A stretch of DNA of 64,000 bases from Bicyclus anynana (GCF_947172395.1 NC_069108.1:4441501-4505500); one strand, 5' to 3'; positions 21,029 through 31,204 are shown, numbered from the stretch's first letter. Made by a program: numbers and translations. Notes: generated by a model from the letters alone, not told the origin.

Positions 21029-21222
21029 CTAGCTGACGCACCGCGATTTTACTCGCATAGCTCTCGTTCGCGTGAGAATACGGGGATAAAATATAGCCTA
21101 GGGCACTCACAAATAACGTGGTTTGGTAGTGGTAAAAAAATTTAAAATTCGGTACTGTAAATTCGGAGAAAACCCATACAATACCACAAACTTTACCTCT
21201 GGTAAGATTTACTTAGTATACA
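21029..21222 (-). mobile_element. Helitron-like element
   Basis: Plus strand starts CTAGCTGACGCACCGCG and runs through AATACGGGGATAAAATATAG and CAAATAACGTGG. Its 5' end is decayed near GTAAGATTTACTTAGTATAC. Confidence 0.7.
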
Positions 21223-21636
21223 TGTAACGTAGATAAAAGAAAAAAAAGCAATTTCTGAGCAAGATTAGAGGTATTTTTTTTTCTTTAGGTAAAGGTATTC
21301 TTGCAAAGTAAGCAAAATGGGGATCCTACATTTAACAAGTTTTCAATTACTCGTTAATATCTGTCAATGGATTTTGACATTTCTTTTTTATAAATTCAGG
21401 CATTTTGTATTATGTTGTAAAAGCGCTTTTAAGATCGAAATATTGTTTTTTTTCCAAAAAGTTAGTATGTTTTGGAGATTCGTTTATTTTCGATTGTTTT
21501 TTCTTTATTGATTAACAAAAAAAACTGGTGATGGTGGTAATGTTTAGCTATTTAACGATCACTGTCCGATGTTAATGATAACGACAATTTTAACTGAAAA
21601 TTTCTAGGGAAAAAGAATTCGGCTGTATGCTCCAGC
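21223..21636. other. No recognisable gene
   Basis: A TTTCTGAGCAAGAT(C/T)AGAGG phrase repeats the one at about 20972. A 64-codon frame is hydrophobic and AT-driven. No gene called. Confidence 0.4.
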
Positions 21637-21845
21637 AATGGGGATGATGACTAGGTTTGAATTTATTGATTTTTATGATACATTCGGGTAAATAGGGTCA
21701 ATGTTAACTAATTTATACATAAAAAGCAAAGATTGACTGGATATTTGCAAAATAAATAAGATTATAAAATTTCAAAATCTATTAAAAATCTTTTATAATA
21801 GATGAATTAATTTATATTAGATGAAAATTCATACAGTTTTAAAAA
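21637..21845 (-). mobile_element. GATGATGAC MITE, half copy
   Basis: Begins CAATGGGGATGATGACTAGG and follows the family to TTCATACAGTTTTA, then breaks at an AT palindrome. Confidence 0.75.
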
Positions 21846-21886
21846 ATATATTTATTTTATTCTTTTAATAAAATAAATATATTTCT
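21843..21886. repeat. AT palindrome
   Basis: AAATATATTTATTTTATT and its reverse complement face each other across a few bases at the broken end of the MITE. Confidence 0.7.
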
Positions 21887-21979
21887 TAATATTCTATTTT
21901 GTTATTACGTAAAAATACATGTCATAAATTAAATGTCATTATATAATTATTACAATGGTACAACCCTGTGAGGTTGTGT

Positions 21980-22292
21980 TTTTTTTTAATTCTCTGCAAG
22001 TTAGCCCTTGACTACAATCTCACCTGATGGTAAGTGATGATGCAATATAAGATGGAAGCGGGCTAACTTGTTAGGAGGTGGATGAAAATCCACACCAATT
22101 TTTGGTTTCTATACGACATCGTACCGGATAGCTAACTCGCTTGGCGGTACGTCTTTGTCGGTAGGATGGTAGCTAGCCACCAGACAGACTTGGACCAATT
22201 AAGAAAATCTCAATCTGCCCAGCCGGGGATCGAACCCAGGACCTCCGTCTTGTAAATCCACCGCGCATACCACTGCACCATGGAGATCGTCA
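21980..22292 (-). mobile_element. SINE B, full length
   Basis: Poly(T), then the family body, ending at ACCATGGAGATCGTC (head). The B box is GGGTTCGATCCCC in reverse. Confidence 0.92.
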
Positions 22293-22959
22293 AACAACAT
22301 AATATATATTTTCTCAAAAAGTTGTTTTTTTTTCAAACACTAACAGAGCAAGTTAAATAAAATAAAATAAAAAGTTGCAAAAAGTCACTCTCAAAACTTT
22401 ATTCACACTCATAATTAATTTATCTTTCTTTAAACTCAATAATACTCGTGTACTTGTAATATTGTGATTTTCAAAAATCCGGTTGCATTTTTTCGTTCTC
22501 TTGATATCGACGTGTGATTGACTGATTTGTACATGTGATGCAGGCTTTAATGTTCTTCCAATGGTATTGTATATATTACATTTTGGGTTTGTTCCCACTG
22601 TTCTACTGTCCGTCTGTTTCGCCGGGCCGTCAGAAAGTCGGAAGTCCTAATAGAATAGCTCCCTTCTTTTTATCCGTTTTCAAAAAAGGAGGTGGTTCTT
22701 AATTCGACGAGTATATATATTTTTTATTTTGTTCTATAATAAATTTGTGCTTTCAAAACGTCAGATGATAGGATTTATTAGGTGCGATTTTATTTATATC
22801 TATTTTTAATTTTAAAAATGTGGCTTTTTTAATTAAATATGTTTTTTGAATAGTAATAAATAAATAAAAAAAATGTATAAGTACTTATAATAAAACTGTA
22901 AGTGGTCAAATTTGGTACATTAAATTTTCCAAAAAAAAATTTAATTGGAGGGTATTATT
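22293..22959. other. No gene; F-element remnant
   Basis: Contains CAAAAAAGGAGGTGGTTCTT at about 22681, an F-element end. A minus-strand 81-codon frame at 22353-22598 has no recognisable domain. Confidence 0.4.
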
Positions 22960-23216
22960 GTATGATCAATACTGAAGCCAAAAAAATTTTTTTTTTCTAT
23001 TTTTTATCTGTCTGTCCGTGTTTTTTGTTGGCCGGGCCGGGCAATGAATTTAAATGAAACTTAGCACGATTTTTGTGAAACATGAATTGAAAGTTTTGTA
23101 TGGAAGGTCCTTAATATTTAAGTTACATTTGTAAAAATCAAGATTTAGTATTTATAGACGAGGGTGAAATAAGGTAATTTCCATCGTGTTTCACGCGAAG
23201 TCGCGGGCGTCCGCTA
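22960..23216 (+). mobile_element. Helitron type III, 3' part
   Basis: Shows TTGAAAGTTTTGTATGGAAG and ends TTTCACGCGAAGTCGCGGGC, then GTCCGCTAG before T. The 5' end is unclear. Confidence 0.65.
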
Positions 23217-23368
23217 GTTTTATAAAAATATGTAGTTTGGAAAAAGACAAAATAAGCGCTTTTTTAACTTGATTTTATAAAGTAACCTCTTAATATTTTT
23301 ATTAACATTATTATATTTCAGACCCTTATTCAAAGTACTATACGAAATTAATGTTGTTTATATTAAAC

Positions 23369-23615
23369 TAGCGGACGCCCGCGACTTCGTCCGCGTGAAA
23401 CTCGATGTAAACTTTCAACTATCCCTACCCTACCCGTACTCTACGCATACCCTACCCTATCCCTACCCTACCCCTACCCCATTTTCTAATATTCCGCGTA
23501 ATTTTTTAATATTTTTCCGTCATAAGAACCTTCTCCTGATAATAACAAACACATCAAAAATAATATAGTAAAATCGGTTCAGCCGTTCACGAGTGATGAC
23601 GTGACCAAAGGATAT
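23369..23615 (-). mobile_element. Helitron type III
   Basis: Plus strand starts CTAGCGGACGCCCGCGACTT and carries a CCCTACCCTACCC tract, then CGGTTCAGCCGTTCACGAG. The 5' boundary is approximate. Confidence 0.7.
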
Positions 23616-23628
23616 ATAGATTCATCTA

Positions 23629-23689
23629 TACTAATATTATAAAACTGAAGAGTTTGTTGGTTTGAACGCGCTAATCTCAGGAACTACTT
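23629..23689 (+). mobile_element. Helitron type I 5' fragment
   Basis: TCTATACTAATATTATAAAA to CTCAGGAACTAC, broken by the SINE B tail. Confidence 0.75.
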
Positions 23690-24009
23690 TTTTTTTATTC
23701 TTTTACAAGTTAGTCCTTGACTACAATCTCACCTGATTGTAACTGATGATGCAGTCTACTAGTACCTACCACCTACTAACTTGTTAGGAGGTGGATGAAA
23801 ATCCACACCCCTTCCAGTTTCTACACGGCATCGAACCGGAACGCTAAATCGCTTGGCGGTACGTCTTTGCCGGTAGGGTGGTAACTAACCACGGCCGAAG
23901 CCAGACCTGGACCGATTAAGAGAACCTCAATCTGCCCAACCGGGGATCGAACCCAGGACCTCCGTCATGTAAATCCACCGCGCATACCACTGCGCCACGG
24001 TGGCCGTCA
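23690..24009 (-). mobile_element. SINE B, full length
   Basis: A full copy inserted in the type I Helitron fragment. The head ends in CGCCACGGTGGCCGTC. Confidence 0.9.
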
Positions 24010-24142
24010 GAATAAAACATAATTTTATATGAAGGTGGGTGGTGACAGTGGGAACGCGCCCTAACGTCCGCTACCGCCGGAGAATGTGCCCGCGGCCTGA
24101 ATGCAACGCAAGTCAGAAACAAGTCGCGGAATGCGACTTTTC

Positions 24143-24232
24143 AGTTTTTTGTCAACTCGCCCGTGAAATAACGCAGCACTGTCTCTTGGTGTAACTGGAA
24201 CACTGCCACTGGGGAAAGGCAAAGGGAAGGTT

Positions 24233-24234
<2 letters not shown>
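24143..24234. repeat. Inverted-repeat arm U (left)
   Basis: About 90 bases (GTCAACTCGCCCGTGAAATA ... GGGAAGGTTTAT) matched in reverse complement at 25240-25334. The right part of the arm is split by the microsatellite, retroposon and SINE that follow and resumes at about 24716-24750. Confidence 0.85.

Positions 24235-24276
<42 letters not shown>
24231..24276. repeat. (TAA)n microsatellite
   Basis: About 15 uninterrupted units, contiguous with the tail end of the retroposon on its right. Confidence 0.95.
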
Positions 24277-24279
<3 letters not shown>

Positions 24280-24432
24280 CATTTATTCAGCCAAAACAAC
24301 ATAACATAAATAAGAAAAAAACATGAGAATTAATACTAACTTAATACTAAGGCTTCGGCTGAATGGGGCGCTGCCTCAGCTCTATGCTACAGCTAAGAAA
24401 CTGTAGCGCTGATTTTCAGGCATGACCCCATT
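24277..24432 (-). mobile_element. Retroposon E 3' end
   Basis: Minus-strand reading ends GGCTGAATAAATG plus (TTA)n. It is shared with 37161-37705 (GAATGGGGCGCTGCCTC, CTGTAGCGCTG). Likely a SINE or LINE 3' region. No coding part. Confidence 0.6.
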
Positions 24433-24436
24433 TATA

Positions 24437-24717
24437 AATAATAAATAAATAAATATACTTAAGCAATACACATCACTATCTAGCCCCAAAGTAAGCATAC
24501 AGAGTAGCTTGTGTTATGGGTGCTAAGATAGTTGATATTATAATATTAATATACAATTATATACTACATATAAATACTTATATAATGTATAAATACACAC
24601 AGACACTGGAAAACACCTATGCTCATCACACAAATATTTTCCAGTTGTGGGAATCGAACCCACGGCCGTGGATGCAGAAAGCAGGATCACTACCCACTGC
24701 GCCACGCGGCCGTCTAT
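24437..24717 (-). mobile_element. SINE C, full length
   Basis: Reference copy. In minus orientation the head is GACGGCCGCGTGGCGCAGTG, the B box is GGGTTCGATTCCC, and the body includes GTGTTTTCCAGTGTCTGTGT. It ends in TATATTTATTTATT. The tRNA-like head differs from SINEs A and B. The tail resembles the LINE 3' ends at 2.8 and 37.9 kb. Confidence 0.85.
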
Positions 24718-24833
24718 TTATGATTTTAAGCTTTAATATCATCATCATTATAAGCCGATGGACCAGCTCGCTCCATCATCATCCCATAGAAATAAAGTTC
24801 AATTTCTAATGAAACTTGTTTTACGAGAATATT

Positions 24834-25195
24834 ACATCTGCTGTGATATGGATATATATTAAAATTTTTATTATTTAAATATCACGTGTCTCAATCGGTG
24901 GAGGAAATCATCGTAAGTTTAGTTTAGTAATATTACATCTGCTGTGATATGGATATGCACCCTCTAACTTTTCAGTTGTGTGCATTTTAAGAAATTAAAT
25001 ATCACGTGTCTCAAACGGTGAAGGAAAACGTCGTGAGGAATTCTGTATACGAGAGATTTTTTTAATTCTCTGCGTGTGTGAAGTCTGCCAATCCGCATTG
25101 GGCCAGCGTGGTGGACTATTGGTCTTCCCCTCTCATTCTGAGAGGAGATTCGAGCCCAGCAGTGAGCCGAATATGGGTTGATGACGACGACGACG
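24834..25195 (+). mobile_element. Rearranged SINE A, arm S (left)
   Basis: A piece of SINE A (AATATCACGTGTCTC..) is followed by a non-SINE phrase, ATTACATCTGCTGTGATATG, present twice (about 24829 and 24935), then SINE A from CCTCTAACTTTTCAG to its GATGACGACGACG tail. The same chimeric junctions occur inverted at 25335-25660. Confidence 0.85.
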
Positions 25196-25207
25196 ATGAT
25201 TCTTTAA

Positions 25208-25334
25208 AAAAAAAATTATGATGATATTAAGGCTTCAAATCATAAACCTTCCCTTTGCCTTTCCCCAGTGGCAGTGTTCCAGTTACACCAAGAGACAGTG
25301 CTGCGTTATTTCACGGGCGAGTTGACAAAAAACA
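25208..25334. repeat. Inverted-repeat arm U (right)
   Basis: Reverse complement of arm U. Here it is uninterrupted from AAAATTATGATGATATTAAG to GTTGACAAAAAAC, giving the structure before the left arm was broken up. Confidence 0.85.
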
Positions 25335-25660
25335 ACATCATATTCAGCTCACTGCGGAGCACGAGTCTCCTCTCAGAATGAGAGGGGTTAGGTTAGGTTA
25401 GGCCAATAGTCCACCACGCTGGTCCAATGCGGATTGGCAGACTTCACACACGCAGAGAATTAAAATAATCTCTCGTATGCAGGATTCCTCACGACGTTTT
25501 CCTTCACCGTTTGAGACACGTGATATTTAATTTCTTAAAATGCACACAACTGAAAAGTTAGAGGGTGCATATCCATATCACAGCAGATGTAATATTACTA
25601 AACTAAACTTACGATGATTTCCTCCACCGATTGAGACACGTGATATTTAAATAATAAAAA
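25335..25660 (-). mobile_element. Rearranged SINE A, arm S (right)
   Basis: Inverted copy of the chimeric SINE A at 24834. A TTAGG triplet expansion (GGTTAGGTTAGGTTAGG, about 25386-25402) sits where other copies read GGGGTTAGGCC. Confidence 0.85.
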
Positions 25661-26008
25661 TTTTAATAAAAAAAATACAACCGACTTCAAAACCTAAAAA
25701 CGTACCCACTAAACTAAAAAGCGAAAAATAACATCATAATATGTTCTACCTGCTGATCAGTATGAAGGCGGTGCTAAGCCGGTGATGTATTAATTCAAGC
25801 CATGTGAGCATATCTTATAGATTTAGATTTTGCAGACAGTGTTGTTTCATGTGGTCCTGTCAGAAATGGCTTAAATTAAGACAACACCGGCTAAGCACCG
25901 ACTTCATACTGATCAGCAGGTAGAACATATTATGATGTTATTTTTCGCTTTTTAGTTTAGTGGGTACGTTTTTAGGTTTTGAAGTCGGTTGTATTTTTTT
26001 TATTAAAA
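25661..26008. mobile_element. Foldback element, 124-bp arms
   Basis: Arms 25661-25784 and 25885-26008 are almost exact reverse complements, with AACCGACTTCAAAACC near the outer ends and CTACCTGCTGATCAGTATGA further in. The 100-base centre also pairs partly. No coding frame. Half copies lie at 42365-42612 and 42659-42840. Confidence 0.85.
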
Positions 26009-26057
26009 TTTTTATTATTTTTCAATTTTTAGTGTAAAATTTCATCTCAAACGAATA

Positions 26058-26590
26058 CATCAGACCCCTAATGACAGTCACAACCCATCTTGGTACAAAA
26101 TTCTCAGCAATACAAATTAATCAAGCCCAAGCACAAGGTAGCTACCGTCAAGGGGTTCCCTTCATTGACCTTGGTCTTCATCATCAGACCCCTAATAACA
26201 GACACAACTCATCTAGGTAGAAAGTTCTCAGCAATACGAATTAATCAAGGCCAAACACAAGGTAGTTACTGTTAACTGTTAAGGAGTTCCCTTAATTGTC
26301 CTTGGTCTTCATCACCAAACCCCTAAATGACAGTCACAACCTATTTATGTGGAAAGTTCTCATTAAGACAAATTAATCAAGCCCAAACACAAGGTTACTG
26401 CTGTAAATCGCCAAGGAGTTCCCTCGTCTATTTATGACTCCATCATCAGATCGATTTTAAACCTTCATAATTTTGTATTTCTTAAAGGCACTAAATGGAA
26501 AAGTTCACGAACACACTAGACACCCATATAATTTTCGAAAGTTCCCCTCAATTTCTCCAGGATTCCATCATCAGATCTTGTCATGATGAC
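26058..26590. repeat. Minisatellite, 124-134-bp period
   Basis: Four imperfect units starting CATCAGACCCCTAAT-like at 26058, 26182, 26310 and 26444, with a fifth start at 26569. Each has TTAATCAAG(C/G)CCAA.CACAAGG and GAGTTCCCT blocks. Frames through it are by-products. It probably belongs to the F element bounded by CGACTTCAAAA ends. Confidence 0.85.
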
Positions 26591-26755
26591 AATGGGACCA
26601 AATGGGGACTATACCGTTTCAAACAAAAAAAGAATTTTTGAAATCGGTCCACGCGTCTTTGAGTAATCGGTGTACATACATAAAAAAAAAAAAAAAAAAA
26701 AAAAAAATACCGACCGAATTGAGAACCTCCTCCTTTTTGAAGTCGGTTAAAAAAA
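26591..26755. mobile_element. F-element right end
   Basis: GATCTTGTCATGATGACAAT, GAAATCGGTCCACGCG, a run of 25-odd A, then GAATTGAGAACCTCC and GAAGTCGGTTAA. The last motif is the inverse of ACAACCGACTTC at the left end (about 25677), so 25.66-26.75 kb may be one composite element. Confidence 0.6.
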
Positions 26756-26758
26756 AAA

Positions 26759-26865
26759 GGCACACAACTGAAAAGTTGGAGGTGCATGCCCCGGACCGGA
26801 TTCGAACCCACACGCTCCGGAATCAGAGATCAGAGGCAGAGGTCGTATCACTGGGCTATATCTAT
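26759..26865 (-). mobile_element. SINE A head fragment
   Basis: The 5' third with a small duplication (ATCAGAGATCAGAGG) in the tRNA-like region. Confidence 0.8.
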
Positions 26866-26877
26866 AATCTTATCAGC

Positions 26878-26878
<1 letters not shown>

Positions 26879-26908
<30 letters not shown>
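26879..26908. repeat. (ATC)n microsatellite
   Basis: Nine to ten ATC units. Confidence 0.9.
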
Positions 26909-26909
<1 letters not shown>

Positions 26910-26924
26910 ACTACTACTATATAA

Positions 26925-27116
26925 AATCTAGTTTTCCTTCCTGACGCTATAACTCCAAAACGCATGAACCGATTTCCACGGTTTTGCATTCGTTGGAAAG
27001 GTCTCGGGCTCCGTGAGGTTTATGGCAAAGATAATTCAGGAAAAATTTCAACGTAGAGTAGGGGTAGGGATGATGAAAGTTTACATCGAATTTCACGCGG
27101 ACGAAGTCCGCTAGTT
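26925..27116 (+). mobile_element. Helitron type III fragment
   Basis: Contains ACGCATGAACCGATTTCCAC, GTAGGGGTAGGGATG, and ends CACGCGGACGAAGTCCGCTAG. Ten bases of the usual 3' hairpin loop are missing. Confidence 0.7.
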
Positions 27117-27320
27117 GTATATAAATTAGGAGTATGCTAATAGTAAAGCAATTTTGTAAAAGTAACAGGGTATCTGCGATATCAGATTTGCGGCACTGCC
27201 CCGGATCCCTGAAAAACGCCCCATACAAAATGACACGAATTAATGACGTCGCTGGTTCGCTGATCGTTAGATTTGTTTGGGCGTTCAAACAAAATTACAA
27301 ATATCTTTGTTATTTGTGCG
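27117..27320 (+). mobile_element. GATGATGAC MITE, middle part
   Basis: From TTGTATATAAATTAGGAGTA to GTTATTTGTGCG. Its left end was replaced by the Helitron and its right part cut off at the LINE insertion. Confidence 0.75.
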
Positions 27321-27326
27321 TTTGTT

Positions 27327-27652
27327 TTTTATTTTATTGAGAAAGAATACAATAAGGAACTTAAGCTAACTTATCCTAATAACTATACAAATCATGCCCA
27401 CGTGGAATGGTGGCAAGAATACTGGCTGCATTTCCGCGCTGGACAGCCAGGCTGATCCTTTGCGCAAAAAATGAACCAGCCCTTCTGGTGACACCAGTCG
27501 AGGCAACAAGCCGCGGTGAAATTATTCGATGAAATTTTTTGGCACTGCGACTCCATGGCCCAAAGGTCTCCACGGCAAAAGGTATGTACAAAAAATATGT
27601 AACTCTCTGTCAGAGAGGCATACTTGAGCCACTTACCGGTTTCAGCTTTTTC
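27327..27652 (-). mobile_element. L-family LINE 3' fragment
   Basis: A 10-bp duplication TGCGTTTGTT lies at 27317-27326 and 27653-27662. The minus strand encodes FAVETFGPW...AKKF...STG and, in an intact ending, QRGNAASILATIPRGHDLYS. It retains the GT absent from the copies at 1.1 and 3.5 kb. It has its own small insertion near the STG block. Confidence 0.9.
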
Positions 27653-27862
27653 TGCGTTTGTTGATTATAAAATAATGTCATTTTACTAGTATAGTGTAAG
27701 GACACAGAATATATTTATTGGTTTATTGGTGTTTTATATTTCCGATGTGTGATTTTACCTCGTCCCCTTCAAAAAACGACACACAATTTTGTTGGTGAAT
27801 GAAAACAGATGCATCTCTATATCTAATTCCTCTATGTTTTGAACCACCTCCTAATTAGTCCA

Positions 27863-28032
27863 TCTATACTAATATTATAAAGGTGAAGAGTTTGTTTGTT
27901 TGAACGCGCTAATATCAGGAACTACTGGTCCGATTTGAAAAATTCTTTCAGTGTTAGTTACCCCAATTATCAAGAAAGGCTTTTCTTACGGGAACGAGAA
28001 CCATGCGAGTAAAACCGCGTGGCGTCAGCTAG
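27863..28032 (+). mobile_element. Helitron type I
   Basis: TCTATACTAATATTATAAAG to GTGGCGTCAGCTAG, with a deletion after CAAGAAAGGC. It begins the tandem duplication. Confidence 0.8.
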
Positions 28033-28458
28033 TCAAATAAAAGCGCTAATCTGACATGGATAGCGTTAAGTGGGTAAGTCGGTAAACGCAATCGCTACGA
28101 GTGCGTTATAAACCAGTTGGCGAATCATTTGGCGTACGCGCGCGGAATGCGAATTTGATGCGTTTTTTCGACCGGATTTTGGAAAAGAATGCACCTTTTG
28201 GTGTTTTTGAAAGTGACAGTGAAAACATCCGCATACTTTTTTGGCGCGAAATCACTTTGGACGGTAAACGGAGAGATGTTCAGATAAAGGGACATTAAAT
28301 GCTTCTCTTATTTGATCAAGATTTTGGATATTCTATATATTGCGAATACACAAAAAGCAATGGAACGAAGTATGTTTTAGATCAGAAAAAAACGTAAAGT
28401 ATGAAGCGAATATATACATACATATATACAATACAGAAAACGAAGATCACAGATTTTT

Positions 28459-28793
28459 GACGGCCTCCGTGGCGCAGTGGTATGCGCGGTGGATTTACAA
28501 AACGGAGGTCCTGGGTTCGATCCCCGGCTGGGCAGATTGAAATTTTCTTAATTTGTCCAGGTCTGGCTGGTGGGAGGCTTCGACCGTGGCTAGTTACCAC
28601 CCTACCGGCAAAGACGTACCACCAAGCGATTTAGCGTTCCGGTACGATGCCGTGTAGAAACCGAAAGGGGTGTGGATTTTGATCCTCCTCCTAACAAGTT
28701 AGCCCGCATCCATCTTAGACTGCATCATCACTTACCATCAGGTGAGATTGTAGTCAAGGGCTAACTTGTAAAGATTAAAAAAAAAAAAAAAAC
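28459..28793 (+). mobile_element. SINE B, full length, copy 1
   Basis: GACGGCCTCCGTGGCGCAGT head, B box GGGTTCGATCCCC, body with GGTCTGGCTGGTGGGAGGCT and CCGAAAGGGGTGTGG, tail TTGTAAAGATTAAAAAA. Confidence 0.93.
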
Positions 28794-28942
28794 GCGCTAA
28801 TCTCAGGAACTACTAGACCGATTTGAAAAATTCTTTCAATTTTAGATAGCCCATTTATCGAGGAAGGCTATAGGCTATATATTATCCCACTATTCCTATG
28901 AGAACGGAAACCACGCGGGTGAAACCGCGCGTCGTCAGCTAG
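28793..28942 (+). mobile_element. Helitron type I, 5'-truncated
   Basis: Starts ACGCGCTAATCTCAGGAAC directly after the SINE poly(A) and ends CGTCGTCAGCTAG. Confidence 0.75.
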
Positions 28943-29095
28943 TAATATGATAAAGCAAAAGAGTTTGTTTAGACGCGCTAATCTCAGGAACTACTGGTTC
29001 GATTTGAAACATTCTTAGTGTTAGTTACCCCAATTATCGAGGCTTTTCTTACGGGAACGGGAACCACGCGAGTAAAACCGCGCGGCGTCAGCTAG
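28943..29095 (+). mobile_element. Helitron type I, start of copy 2
   Basis: Shares the unusual TTAGTTACCCCAATTATC and AGGCTTTTCTTACGGGAACG with 27863-28032, as expected for a duplicate. Confidence 0.8.
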
Positions 29096-29516
29096 TCAAA
29101 AAAAAGCGCTAATCTGACATGAATAGCGTTAAGTGGGTAAGTCGGTAAACGCAATCGCTACGAGTGCGTTCTAACCGGTTGGCGAATCATTTGGCGTACG
29201 CGCGCGGAATGCGAATTTGATGCGTTTTTTCGACCGGATTTTGGAAAAGAATGCACCTTTTGGTGTTTTTGAAAGTGACAGTGAAAACATCCGCATACTT
29301 TTTTGGCGCGTAAACTTCTGAGATGTTCAGATAAAGGGACAATGAAATACTTCTCTTATTGGATCAAGATTATGGATATTCTATATATTTGAAATACACA
29401 AAAATCAATGGAACGAAGTATGTTTTAGATCAGAAAAAAACGTAAAGTATGAAGCGAATATATACATACATATATACAATACAGAAAACGAAGATCACAG
29501 ATTTTTGACGGCCTCC

Positions 29517-29836
29517 GTGGCGCAGTGGTATGCGCGGTGGATTTACAAGACGGAGGTCCTGGGTTCGATCCCCGGCTGGGCAGATTGAGATTTTCTTAAT
29601 TTGTCCAGGTCTGGCTGGTGGGAGGCTTCGGCCGTGGCTAGTTACCACCCTACCGGCAAAGACGTACCGCCAAGCGATTTAGCGTTCCGGTACGATGCCG
29701 TGTAGAAACCGAAAGGGGTGTGGATTTTCATCCTCCTCCTAACAAGTTAGTCCGCTTCCATCTTAGACTGCATGATCACTTACCATCAGGTGAGATTGTA
29801 GTCAAGGGCTAACTTGTAAAGAATAAAAAAAAAATG
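29517..29836 (+). mobile_element. SINE B, full length, copy 2
   Basis: Same position and flank as copy 1. The few differences (for example AACGGAGG versus GACGGAGG) arose after duplication or by conversion. Confidence 0.93.
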
Positions 29837-29860
29837 CACTGAAAAACGTATATATACTTC

Positions 29861-29990
29861 TATACTAATATTATAAATAGAAAAGATTTTATTGTTTGTT
29901 TGAATGTTTTGAATAGGCTCTAGAAGTAATGAACCGATTTAAAAAATCACTTTACATTGTTGGTCAGGTCTTTGAAAAATTATCCTTTTT
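29861..29990 (+). mobile_element. Helitron-like 5' fragment
   Basis: TCTATACTAATATTATAAAT, GAACCGATTTAAAAAATCAC, then unrelated sequence. Confidence 0.6.
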
Positions 29991-30396
29991 TTTGTTTTTA
30001 GGTTCGGAACTCTGAAAACTTAGGATAAGAAAAAGTAGGAGGAAAGCAGTGGGGGGTCATCTTAATAGGAGGATTGGATGTTCACGCAGGGGTTCATTAA
30101 GAAGTTAAACTAAAAAAAAATTGTACATGCGTTTATTTTTTTACTGAAACGTGCCGATCGGCGAAGCCTTTGAGGAAGTGTGTGTTGACATAACGAGCCA
30201 TTGTGTCCACAAAAAAGGTATTATATTCAATTATGTCGACACAGGGATTATTAAAAGTTAAAAATCTTCACATTTTTTGACCGATTTGGAAAAAGGACGT
30301 TTTTATTTTACGATGTTTTGAAAGATTAATTCCCTTTAAAAATGGAAATTGGGGTTCCCGAGATAGGAAGTTAGTGGTGGTGGTCTATATCTAAAC
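29991..30396. other. No recognisable gene
   Basis: Includes TAGGAGGAAAGCAGTGGGGG and TGTTGACATAACGAGCC. It may be the internal part of a larger Helitron-like element, but I cannot support more. Confidence 0.35.
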
Positions 30397-30841
30397 TTTT
30401 ATACTAATACTATAAAGAGGTAAAGTTTGTGGTGTTGTAGGGTGTAATCTTTAGGTCTACGGAACCGATATTGAAAATTCTTTCACCACTAGAAAGCCAC
30501 GTTGTTTGTGAGTGTCATAATATAAAAATCAACGCCATTTTTCGTTGTAATTTTAGAACTCAAAAACGGGCTCACTTATCCAAATCATATGTTTAGCGTT
30601 TGTTCGGAGATGGTTTATGTGAAGTTTGCACAAAATCGGTCAAGCCATTGCTCGTTTATCACGTTTTTTGCAACAAATGAATTCAGGGTAAGGTACTTGC
30701 AGGGTAGGGTAGAGTAGGGTAAGGAAGAAGTGCACATAAGTCAAAGCGAAGCTTGACCGGGTCCGCTTGTAGGGTATATTATATCGCCCTTTTCTCACGG
30801 GACCGGGAACTACGCGTGTGAAACCGCGGGGCGTCGGTTAG
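30397..30841 (+). mobile_element. Helitron-like element, long copy
   Basis: Starts near TATACTAATACTATAAAGAG, has AAAATCGGTCAAGCCATTGC, a GGTAGGGTAGAGTAGGG tract, then a second 3' end GGGGCGTCGGTTAG. It looks like two fused copies. Confidence 0.6.
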
Positions 30842-30928
30842 TCCTATATGGAAGGAGGCGTGACCTTGTACCGGGCAGTTAAACTGGTCGCTAATGATGA
30901 AATAAAAGCTTGTAAAAATCGTCGCTAC

Positions 30929-31204
30929 TGCTGAGCTCGAGTCTCCTCTCAGAATGAGAGGCCAATAGTCCACCACGCTGGCCCAATGCGGATTGGCAGA
31001 CTTCACACACGCAGAGAAAATTAAGAAATTCTCTGGTGTGCAGATTTCCTCACGATGTTTTCCTTCACCGTTTGAGACACGTGATATATAATTTATTAAA
31101 ATGCACACAACTGAAAAGTTGGAGGTGCATGCCCCGGACCGGATTCGAACCCACACCCTCCGGAATCGGAGGCAGAGGTCATATTCACTGGGCTATCACG
31201 GCTC
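30929..31204 (-). mobile_element. SINE A, nearly full
   Basis: From CTGCTGAGCTCGAGTCTCCT to CTATCACGGCTC. The tail is shortened. A 26-base phrase containing GATGAAATAAAAGCTTG flanks this SINE plus the following Helitron (about 30895 and 31570). Confidence 0.9.

Larger units (their letters stand above)
27863..29850. repeat. Tandem duplication, about 1.06-kb unit
   Basis: Two copies offset by 1058-1063 bases. Each has a Helitron type I, about 400 bases of unique CpG-rich DNA (GGCGTACGCGCGCGGAATGC) and a SINE B at the same position. The first copy keeps CACTTTGGACGGTAAACGG, which is lost in the second. The 65-codon frame at 28101 in copy one is broken in copy two, arguing against a gene. Confidence 0.88.

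Noticed and set aside
23420..23480. Telomere-like CCCTA tract
   Set aside because: The CCTACCC repeats are an internal feature of type III Helitrons (also at 16.56 and 59.93 kb), not TTAGG telomere sequence.
26602..26931. 109-codon frame with a lysine run
   Set aside because: It crosses a poly(A) run and a SINE A head in antisense, and is composition-driven.
28382..28600. 72-codon minus frame repeated at 29430 and in part at 49.2 and 53.4 kb
   Set aside because: It is the antisense of the SINE B head and body each time.
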